From an uncultured Porphyromonadaceae bacterium (GTDB taxonomy: Bacteria; Bacteroidota; Bacteroidia; Bacteroidales; Muribaculaceae): a DNA stretch of 19,313 nt. Below, one piece after another: positions 7,699 to 13,494 of the stretch. A model generated the notes under the pieces. It ran no database searches and was not told the origin of the DNA. It was given only the letters and a program-made list of their open reading frames with translations. The DNA is taken from contig UROS01000026.1 of the NCBI GenBank assembly GCA_900549445.1, positions 1 through 19,313 on the forward strand, in the 5' to 3' direction. The translations under genes and the position numbers were made by a program. The first letter of the stretch is position 1, and every line of letters begins with the position of its first letter.

Positions 7699-7832
7699 TC
7701 GCATGGATGCCTTTTTGACTACCCTGTTCCTAATCTTCAGTCACAGTACCACAGCACTGCTCCTTCAGATTATGAACAGGTTAGCTCAAAAATCCATCCA
7801 CTCCGGCTTCACATTTGTTCTTAAACAACCTC
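7699..7832 (-). repeat. Structured repeat element, copy E2 (inverted relative to E1)
   Basis: Read on the - strand it has the same order as E1: GAGGTTGTTTAA flank (7821-7832), AACAAATGTGAA, CGGAGT, stem arm (7774-7799), core TGAAGGAG...TGACTGAA with an imperfect small hairpin (7744-7759), second stem arm (7705-7729), then ATGCGA (7699-7704). The two arms pair over about 22 of 26 positions, with sequence unrelated to the E1 stem. The 3' terminal inverted repeat seen in E1 is not recognisable, so this edge may be decayed or differently bounded. The + strand end of the element lies six bases before the ABC permease ATG, so the element forms the immediate upstream region of that gene. Confidence 0.85.
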
Positions 7833-7838
7833 TAAGAA

Positions 7839-8654
7839 ATGGAGCTTTTCGAATACGGATTTTTCCGCAATGCCTTTGCCGGTGTCCTGCTCCTGAGTGT
7901 GGCGTCGGCAATGATCGGTACATACATAATGTCGCGCCGGCTCGTTTCGATAGCCGGCGGCATAACCCATGCCTGCTTCGGCGGTCTCGGTCTGGGATAT
8001 TTCTTAGGATGGAATCCGATACTTATGGCAGGAGTGTTTGCCGTAGCGTCGTCGCTCGGAATCGACTGGATGTCGGCGCGGAGCAACGTGCGCGAGGATT
8101 CCGCCGTGGCCGTAGTCTGGTCGGTCGGAATGGCTCTCGGTGTGCTCTTCGTTTTTCTCACGCCCGGCTACGTGCCTGAACTCAATGCATTTCTGTTCGG
8201 TAATATTCTTACTATAACCTCCGCCGACCTATGGGCGTTCGGAATCTATACCGCGGTTCTCGTTGCGGTGTTCTTCTTGCTTTTCAATATTATAGTCACC
8301 ACGGCATTCGACCCCGATTTCGCCCGTGTAAAGCGCCTGCCCGTCCGCGCCGTGTCGACGCTTATGACGGTTCTCGTGGCAGTGTGCATAGTACTTACCA
8401 TCCGGCTTGTAGGGGTTATGCTGCTGATGTCGATGCTCTCGCTCCCGCAGATGACCGCCGAAGTCTTCTGCCACCGTTTCCGCACTATAATGCTTTCGTC
8501 TATAGCGATTTCGGCGATATGTTGCATCGCCGGGCTTTTGCTCGGAACAGTAATCGACGTTCCCTGTTCGGCGCTTATTGTCATAGTGATGGCCGTGGCC
8601 TATTTCGGCGCACGGCTCATCCGCATGTGCTCCCGTTCTTCCTTATCAGCGTAA
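7839..8654 (+). CDS. Zinc/manganese-type ABC transporter permease (ABC-3 family)
   Basis: A 271-residue integral membrane protein with about eight hydrophobic segments, matching the ZnuB/MntB/TroC permease family that imports Zn2+, Mn2+ or Fe2+ together with a ZnuA-type binding protein and ZnuC-type ATPase. Family-like features are SRRLVSIAGGITHACFGGLG near residues 32-51, which fits the cytoplasmic coupling region, and RLVGVMLLMSMLSLPQMTA in the C-terminal half. Length is typical and the N-terminus starts as expected, supporting ATG 7839. Neither the ATPase nor the binding protein is visible in the window. No promoter outside the repeat element was found. The 3' end overlaps the convergent methyltransferase by 38 bases. 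The metal cannot be assigned. Confidence 0.9.
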   Translation: MELFEYGFFRNAFAGVLLLSVASAMIGTYIMSRRLVSIAGGITHACFGGLGLGYFLGWNPILMAGVFAVASSLGIDWMSARSNVREDSAVAVVWSVGMALGVLFVFLTPGYVPELNAFLFGNILTITSADLWAFGIYTAVLVAVFFLLFNIIVTTAFDPDFARVKRLPVRAVSTLMTVLVAVCIVLTIRLVGVMLLMSMLSLPQMTAEVFCHRFRTIMLSSIAISAICCIAGLLLGTVIDVPCSALIVIVMAVAYFGARLIRMCSRSSLSA

Positions 8655-9273
8655 GACCGTCGCGCAAAGGCAGAATCACGGTCTCTATACGAGGATCGGA
8701 GGCTACGAAGTCGTTAAACGCCGCTAAAGCCCGCGTCTGCGCATCGTGGTTGGCGGTGGTGTCGGCCACTTTCCCGTCCCACAGCGTATTGTCGGCTATA
8801 ATGAAGCCGCCGGGCCGGAGCGATGGCATTACAGCCTCGAAATATGCGGTATAATCGCGTTTGTTGGCGTCGATATACACGAGATCCCAGGTCTCGCCGA
8901 GGGTGGGGATGATTTCGAGAGCGTCGCCTATATGGAGCACTATCCGGTTGCCGCATTCTGCCTCCGCGAAGTGGCTCCTCAGCCAGTCTTCCATCTCGTC
9001 GTCTACCTCAATGGTGTGGAGGACGGCATCGCCGTGCAGGCCCTCCGCAAGGCAGAGTGCCGAATAGCCGGTATAGGCGCCGAGTTCCAGCACCCGTCGG
9101 GGCGCTATCATTTCAGTAAGCATTTTCAGCATGCGTCCCTGCAGATGGCCCGAACACATGCGCGGATAGAGATGATGCAGGTTCGTGGCCCTATACAGCC
9201 GTTTAAGGTGTTCCGGCTCAGGCGATATATGGGCGAGAATATAATCCTCGAGCCGCTGATCCGGCGTCGTCAT
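8617..9273 (-). CDS. SAM-dependent O-methyltransferase (COMT-like, class I)
   Basis: A 218-residue soluble methyltransferase of the caffeoyl-CoA/catechol O-methyltransferase-like family. The SAM-binding motif VLELGAYTGYSAL is at residues 61-73. The acidic and metal-binding residues appear as YIDANKRDY (Asp135) and IADNTLW (Asp161, Asn162), as expected for Mg2+-dependent members. Length fits the family. The frame is open well upstream, but those residues are the shadow of aroQ; the true ATG at 9273 overlaps the aroQ stop as ATGA. It is the last gene of the operon that begins with the HAD hydrolase. The natural acceptor is unknown, as for most bacterial members. The last 38 bases run antisense to the end of the metal permease gene. 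Confidence 0.92.
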   Translation of the reverse strand: MTTPDQRLEDYILAHISPEPEHLKRLYRATNLHHLYPRMCSGHLQGRMLKMLTEMIAPRRVLELGAYTGYSALCLAEGLHGDAVLHTIEVDDEMEDWLRSHFAEAECGNRIVLHIGDALEIIPTLGETWDLVYIDANKRDYTAYFEAVMPSLRPGGFIIADNTLWDGKVADTTANHDAQTRALAAFNDFVASDPRIETVILPLRDGLTLIRKNGSTCG

Positions 9274-9701
9274 TCGCTCTGCAGCAGATGGGTGAGTGCC
9301 TCGGCGGCGAGGCGGTATGAATCGAGTCCGAATCCGGCTATGCTGCCTTTGCACACCGGCCCGATGAGCGACCGGTGGCGTATCTCCTCCTTGCGCGCCG
9401 CCACGTTGGAGATATGCACCTCGACCACAGGTCTTTTCACTGCCGAAATCGCGTCGGCAATCGCCAGCGACGTGTGGGTGTAGGCGCCGGCGTTGAGCGC
9501 TATGCCGTCGGCATCGGTCTGCTGGATTTTGTCGATTATGTCGCCTTCGTGGTTGCTCTGGAAATATTCTGTTTCCACTCCGGCCGGAAGCGACGATTTC
9601 AGAATGGGGTAATAGTCGTCCCACGACTGCGAGCCGTAGATTCCGGGTTCGCGGCGCCCGAGCATATTGAGATTCGGGCCATTGATTATCAGTATCTTCA
9701 T
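9270..9701 (-). CDS. aroQ: Type II 3-dehydroquinate dehydratase
   Basis: A 143-residue cytosolic enzyme, usually dodecameric, that converts 3-dehydroquinate to 3-dehydroshikimate, the third step of the shikimate pathway. Motifs are clear: NGPNLNMLGRREPGIYG with catalytic Tyr22, SNHEGDIID, LNAGAYTHTSLA, and VEVHISNVAARKEEIRHRS with His96 as general acid. Length is exactly that of the family. The frame continues upstream into the neighbouring gene, but the canonical MKILIINGPN start at 9701 is unambiguous. It lies 11 bases after the small membrane protein gene and its stop overlaps the methyltransferase start. Another shikimate gene, aroA, lies about 2.2 kb away on the other strand, but the two are not in one transcript. 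Confidence 0.96.
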   Translation of the reverse strand: MKILIINGPNLNMLGRREPGIYGSQSWDDYYPILKSSLPAGVETEYFQSNHEGDIIDKIQQTDADGIALNAGAYTHTSLAIADAISAVKRPVVEVHISNVAARKEEIRHRSLIGPVCKGSIAGFGLDSYRLAAEALTHLLQSE

Positions 9702-9712
9702 AATGTATTGGT

Positions 9713-9994
9713 TTATAGGTATTCGCCTCCGGCGAGCATCCACACCGCTGCATGGCTCAGCACCATCAGTATGAGCAGAATCCACGACATTTCGGGGCGG
9801 CTGCCGTAGGATACATACGCCAGGAACCCCGACACGATTACATAAAACGGATAGCACCACACAATCGCGCGTACTCCTTCGCTGCCGGGAGGAAGCATCC
9901 CCAGAAGCGTGGGAAACAGGAAAACCGGAAGCATCGCAACGATTATAATCACGGTCATCCATATCGGGGTCTTGCCTTTGTACTCCGGTATCAT
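9713..9994 (-). CDS. Small integral membrane protein, function unknown
   Basis: A 93-residue hydrophobic protein with three likely membrane helices: about residues 12-34 (TVIIIVAMLPVFLFPTLLGM), 43-61 (AIVWCYPFYVIVSGFLAYV) and 70-88 (SWILLILMVLSHAAVWMLAG). No signal peptide cleavage site, lipobox or catalytic motif is seen. Its ATG overlaps the epimerase stop as ATGA and its own stop lies 11 bases before aroQ, so it is clearly translated as part of the operon. I do not recognise the family. Confidence 0.85.
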   Translation of the reverse strand: MIPEYKGKTPIWMTVIIIVAMLPVFLFPTLLGMLPPGSEGVRAIVWCYPFYVIVSGFLAYVSYGSRPEMSWILLILMVLSHAAVWMLAGGEYL

Positions 9995-11037
9995 TTCCTT
10001 TTCTCCTCCTTTCTGCGTTCGGCGTCGAGGCGCTGTTGCTCGCGATAGGCGGCCACGGTGGCCCGGATGCCGTTTTCGAGGTCAACCTGCGCGCGGAATC
10101 CGAAATCGTTGAGTGCGTCCGACGGATCGCAGTTCCAGTTGCGCTGTTTCATTATATTATATTTGTCGGAGTTGATGGTAGACGGTTTCATCTTGGCCAC
10201 CCCCCATTTTTCGGCTATCGCCGAGGCTATCTTCACCGCCCAGAGAGGCAGCCTGACGGGTATCACGAACTTGCGCCCCAGCTCCCGTGCCACTATCCGG
10301 CGGAACTCGGATTGAGAATAGGCGCGTGGCTCGGAAATTATATATTTGCGGTGGATTTTTCCGCGCTCGAGGGCGTCGAAAACAGCGCGGGCGAGGTCTT
10401 CAACGTAGATAAACGTGAGCAACTGCTTGCGGAATCCGACGCCGAAATCGAAGTGGGCGTCGATGCTCTTTATCATCATGAGGTAGTCCTGCTCGTGGGG
10501 GCCGTATACCCCCGTGGGACGCAGCACTATCCACGGAAAACTTTCGGGCTGCGCCATGAGAGTGGTCTCCGCCTTGAGTTTCGACACTCCGTAGCGGGTG
10601 TTGGGCGCGGGAAACATCGCTGAGGTCATAGGCGAGTAGTTTTTCTCGTCGCCGGGGCCCAGGGCAGACAGGCTCGACATGTAGACGAATCTCTCCGGCG
10701 TCATGCCGCATTCCTGTACCGTCTCGACAAACGTCTTGAGATACTGGAAATTGATGCGGTTGAAGTCCGAAAAGTTTATGCACTTCGTGGCTCCGAGGTT
10801 GTAGACCATATAGTCCCATTTCTCCCCGTCCGGGAGAGCGGTGGCCAGCTCGGAGGCGAGGCGCTCCCGATCGTCGTAGTCGAGGGTCACGAATTTAAGC
10901 GCCGGATCGGTAAGGAATTTACGCGAGGTCGACTCGCGCACCCCGCACCACGTTTCGTAGCCGCGCCGCAGGCTTTCGGCGGCAATGAATCCGCCTATGA
11001 ATCCGCCCGCTCCGATTATCAGTACTTTTTTGCTCAT
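9991..11037 (-). CDS. NAD-dependent epimerase/dehydratase (extended SDR)
   Basis: A 348-residue nucleotide-sugar- or sterol-type extended short-chain dehydrogenase. The Rossmann motif GAGGFIG is at residues 9-15, the catalytic Ser is in the MSSLSALGPG stretch (residues 120-129), and the active-site YGVSK gives Tyr149 and Lys153, followed by the LRPTGVYGP motif. The C-terminal region (about 230-348) differs from classical UDP-glucose epimerases and ends in a basic tail rich in Arg, Lys and Glu, so the substrate is not predictable. The start at 11037 overlaps the ribF stop as ATGA, and its own stop overlaps the small membrane protein gene the same way. It probably acts in envelope sugar or lipid modification, but that is inference. 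Confidence 0.88.
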   Translation of the reverse strand: MSKKVLIIGAGGFIGGFIAAESLRRGYETWCGVRESTSRKFLTDPALKFVTLDYDDRERLASELATALPDGEKWDYMVYNLGATKCINFSDFNRINFQYLKTFVETVQECGMTPERFVYMSSLSALGPGDEKNYSPMTSAMFPAPNTRYGVSKLKAETTLMAQPESFPWIVLRPTGVYGPHEQDYLMMIKSIDAHFDFGVGFRKQLLTFIYVEDLARAVFDALERGKIHRKYIISEPRAYSQSEFRRIVARELGRKFVIPVRLPLWAVKIASAIAEKWGVAKMKPSTINSDKYNIMKQRNWNCDPSDALNDFGFRAQVDLENGIRATVAAYREQQRLDAERRKEEKRK

Positions 11038-11969
11038 TTCCGTGCGATATGTTTGCGCGCCGCAGCAGCATCTTTTTCAAGCTGAGCGCGAAGTTTGTCG
11101 ACCGACTCGAATTTCTTCTCGTCGCGCAGGCGGCTTATGAACTCAACGGCTATCTCCTCGTCGTAAATATAACCGGTGTAATCAAAAATATGAGCCTCTA
11201 TCACAGCTTCCGTCTCAGACTTTTCATCATTGGAAACAGTGGGCCGTGTGCCTATGTTGACCATCGCTCCCCTGCGGATTCCGTCGGGAGTGGTGACGTA
11301 GGCCGCATATACTCCGCGGGCCGGAATAAGTATTTCCTTGTCCGATGCCTCCACGTTGGCTGTCGGGAAACCTATAGATCGTCCGAGGCGGTTGCCGTTC
11401 ACAACCACGCCGAAAATCTTATACGGACGTCCGAGCGCCGTGGCGGCCTCCTCAACCCGGCCGTGACGCAGATGTTCGCGTATCACCGACGAACTTATCT
11501 GACTCCCTTCTCCGCGGTATTCAGGCGCGTCCATCACCTCCATCCCTATTTCACGCCCGATGGCGCGGTACTGCTCCAGCCCCTCGGCGCGATCGTGGCC
11601 GAAACGGTTGTTAAAGCCGACCACCAGCGCCTCGACGCCATATTTGCGCTTCAGGCCCGACAGAAACTCATGCGCGCTCTGACGCCGCATTTTGTCGTTG
11701 AAGGTCAGAAGTATGCAGTCTTCAACCCCCTCCTTTTCGAGGAGGTTCATACGCTCCTCAAGAGAGGTCAGCAGCCGCGGTGCGTCGAGCGGACGGACTG
11801 TGGCGAGCGGATGGCGCACGAAGGTGACGACCGACGGCGTCAGTCCCCGTGCCGCAGCCTCCCCGCGCAGGAACTTAATAAGAAAGCGATGGCCCGCGTG
11901 AACGCCGTCGTACATCCCGACGGCGGCTATGCGGCGCCGCTTGTTGTCTTCCTTATTTATTATCTTCAT
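11034..11969 (-). CDS. ribF: Bifunctional riboflavin kinase / FAD synthetase
   Basis: A 311-residue cytosolic enzyme that makes FMN from riboflavin and then FAD. The N-terminal nucleotidyltransferase domain has GMYDGVHAGHR (residues 18-28, the family GxFDGxHxGH) and ISSSVIREHL (about 158-167). The C-terminal flavokinase domain begins near residue 180 (GRPYKIFGVVVNGNRLGRS) with the ATP/Mg-binding GFPTANV at 200-206. Length is standard. Its ATG lies 17 bases inside the 3' end of the HAD gene, in a different frame, and its stop overlaps the epimerase start, so it is embedded in the operon. No FMN riboswitch is visible. Confidence 0.96.
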   Translation of the reverse strand: MKIINKEDNKRRRIAAVGMYDGVHAGHRFLIKFLRGEAAARGLTPSVVTFVRHPLATVRPLDAPRLLTSLEERMNLLEKEGVEDCILLTFNDKMRRQSAHEFLSGLKRKYGVEALVVGFNNRFGHDRAEGLEQYRAIGREIGMEVMDAPEYRGEGSQISSSVIREHLRHGRVEEAATALGRPYKIFGVVVNGNRLGRSIGFPTANVEASDKEILIPARGVYAAYVTTPDGIRRGAMVNIGTRPTVSNDEKSETEAVIEAHIFDYTGYIYDEEIAVEFISRLRDEKKFESVDKLRAQLEKDAAAARKHIARK

Positions 11970-12594
11970 ATTCCTTGATATAATTGTTGAGTATTGTCAT
12001 GAATTCTTCGCCGGGGCGCACCCTTACGGCCTGATAGCCATAACTGCGGGCTGCATCTACATTGGCCTGCGAGTCGTCGAAAAACAGTGTCTCCGCCGGA
12101 TTGATGCCCAATTTTTCCGAGGCGTAATCAAAAATTTTCCGCGCCGGCTTGCAGCATTTAGCCTCGTAGGAAGTAACAATTCCGTCGAAATAATGGTTGA
12201 TGTCGTGGCCGTCGGCACGGAATGAGTCCTTAATTTTCGACTCCATCATTATTTCGTTGGTGTTCGACAGCAGATACACCGGATACTCTTTTCTGAGTTG
12301 TTCGAGCCACCGCAGCCGCTCTACCGGAATACCAAGCAGAAACTCGTTGAACGCATCGTCAATCTGCCGGTCCGAAACCTCACCCGGAATCTTCTTGCGC
12401 AGTTCGGTGCGGAAGTCAGCCGGACTTATAAGACCGCTTTCGAGTTCTAAAAACACGCCTTTTTGGCCGTAAAGCCCTAAAAGGCTGTCGATTTCCCTCA
12501 TGCCGAGACTCTCGAATGCCCTTACGCAGCAATTGCGGTCGATGTCCATTATCACCCCGCCCAAATCAAACAAAAGATTCTTTATCATTGACAT
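11953..12594 (-). CDS. HAD-superfamily phosphatase (YihX-like)
   Basis: A 213-residue soluble hydrolase of the haloacid dehalogenase superfamily, probably a small-metabolite phosphatase. Motif I is FDLGGVIMDID (nucleophile Asp10; the Gly at +2 is also seen in YihX, a glucose-1-phosphatase). Motif II is LLSNTNE (Ser110, Asn111), motif III the Lys in CKPARKIF (Lys149), and motif IV FFDDSQANVDAA (Asp173, Asp174). The helical cap follows motif I. It is the first gene of the operon, preceded by a clear -7 box and a 12-base leader. Two ATGs six bases apart (12594 and 12588) could both serve as start. The physiological substrate is unknown. Confidence 0.92.
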   Translation of the reverse strand: MSMIKNLLFDLGGVIMDIDRNCCVRAFESLGMREIDSLLGLYGQKGVFLELESGLISPADFRTELRKKIPGEVSDRQIDDAFNEFLLGIPVERLRWLEQLRKEYPVYLLSNTNEIMMESKIKDSFRADGHDINHYFDGIVTSYEAKCCKPARKIFDYASEKLGINPAETLFFDDSQANVDAARSYGYQAVRVRPGEEFMTILNNYIKEYEDNK

Positions 12595-12611
12595 ATACGT
12601 TTAATAAACCA

Positions 12612-12619
12612 CAAAGATA
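12612..12619 (-). promoter_or_regulatory. -7 box for the HAD-ribF-aroQ operon
   Basis: On the - strand the sequence reads TATCTTTG, a perfect TAnnTTTG. Transcription would begin near 12606, about 12 bases before the HAD start codon. The -33 region is weak. This suggests the HAD-to-methyltransferase operon is separate from the flippase unit upstream. Confidence 0.7.
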
Positions 12620-12677
12620 CGAAATCTGACCAATTACCCGAAATTATTTGCTGTGGTTCTTTTCCCATGGCATGTTT

Positions 12678-12700
12678 GCGGTTTTAAGCGCGGTTTTAAG
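12678..12700. repeat. Two tandem copies of an 11-base unit in the gap between operons
   Basis: GCGGTTTTAAG occurs at 12678-12688 and again at 12690-12700, separated by one base, in the 134-base gap downstream of the 250-residue protein gene. It may be a protein-binding site or chance; no terminator hairpin was found in the gap. Confidence 0.6.
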
Positions 12701-12728
12701 TGCAGAGGTTCAGTATTCTGCCGCGATT

Positions 12729-13481
12729 TTACCTGCGGAAGATACGGAATATTACCCGCCGGTCGGCTGAACTCACCCAGTCGGCGATTTCTATGGCGAA
12801 ATCCTTTTCAATCGGACTGCTGAACACGGCGGTGCAGTCGTCGGTGAGAGCGGTGTCTGTCTCGAGCAGAAACCACCGGTTGCCTTCGGAGTCGGTCTGA
12901 TGCCTGAGCGGGCGGCATCCTTTGTGACATATCACCGAGGGAAGTGAGCCGAAGTCGCAGCGCAGTCCGAGTGTCACTTTCTTGTCGCGGAAACAGAGAA
13001 GGTTCACGGTAAATGTGTTCCATCCCGCGTGAAAGCTGTGGCCGCCGTAGCGCATGTCAACCGGCATAAGATCTGTCTGAGCCCTGTCAGACGAGGGATA
13101 AATCTCGTAGCCTGCGATGCTTCCGTAGGAGTCGTGACTCACTTCGAACCAACCGCAGCCCGCGCTCTGCAGCAGCTGTTCGGCCTTCCCGGCGCCCGGC
13201 TCCTCCGCGGCGTTAAGAATCCTCACATAGACGTAGTAAATCACCATCGACATTAGGCGCCGGTCGTTGATGGACTCGATATAGATTTCGTCGGCCGCGC
13301 ATTTTTCCACGATGAATTTCGCGAAACGATGCTTGAGCGCCACGTTGGCGAGCTCGCCTGATGTAAGTTCGGGAATATAGGGCGTCGCGTAGCAATCGTT
13401 GAAAAACGACTCATACATCGCGGCCTCTTCCACGAGGTTATTTTGTCTGAGAAAGTCGATAAAAAGCGTCTTAAGTTTCAT
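12729..13481 (-). CDS. Uncharacterised 250-residue protein
   Basis: A soluble-looking protein with no signal peptide, lipobox or membrane helix. The N-terminal third (about 1-95) is mostly helical by composition, with SGELANVALKHRFAKFIVEKC and RLMSMVIYYVYVRILNAAEE as its most regular stretches. The remainder appears beta-rich with many aromatic residues (GWFEVSHDSYGSIAGYEIYP; GGHSFHAGWNTFTVNL) and could be a binding or lectin-like module, but I do not recognise a family. It starts 13 bases after the flippase stop, so it is the last gene of the lipoprotein-kinase-flippase unit. Codon use looks like that of its neighbours. Confidence 0.8.
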   Translation of the reverse strand: MKLKTLFIDFLRQNNLVEEAAMYESFFNDCYATPYIPELTSGELANVALKHRFAKFIVEKCAADEIYIESINDRRLMSMVIYYVYVRILNAAEEPGAGKAEQLLQSAGCGWFEVSHDSYGSIAGYEIYPSSDRAQTDLMPVDMRYGGHSFHAGWNTFTVNLLCFRDKKVTLGLRCDFGSLPSVICHKGCRPLRHQTDSEGNRWFLLETDTALTDDCTAVFSSPIEKDFAIEIADWVSSADRRVIFRIFRR

Positions 13482-13494
13482 GATTCCAGAGAGA

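Noticed and set aside
7498..7832. CRISPR array or tandem direct repeats
   Set aside because: Only two elements, in opposite orientation, with no regular spacers; the pattern is nested inverted repeats.
1..7832. Direct repeats at 1-103 and 7731-7832 as ends of a composite mobile element
   Set aside because: The interval contains ffs, aroA and purU, core genes with matching composition, and no transposase or integrase.
7703..8179. Open frame starting inside repeat E2 and running out of frame through the permease gene
   Set aside because: Overlaps a clear ABC-3 permease in another frame and has no motif.
8746..9483. Open frame of 245 codons on the + strand opposite the methyltransferase and aroQ
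   Set aside because: Spans two real genes on the other strand and has no recognisable domain.
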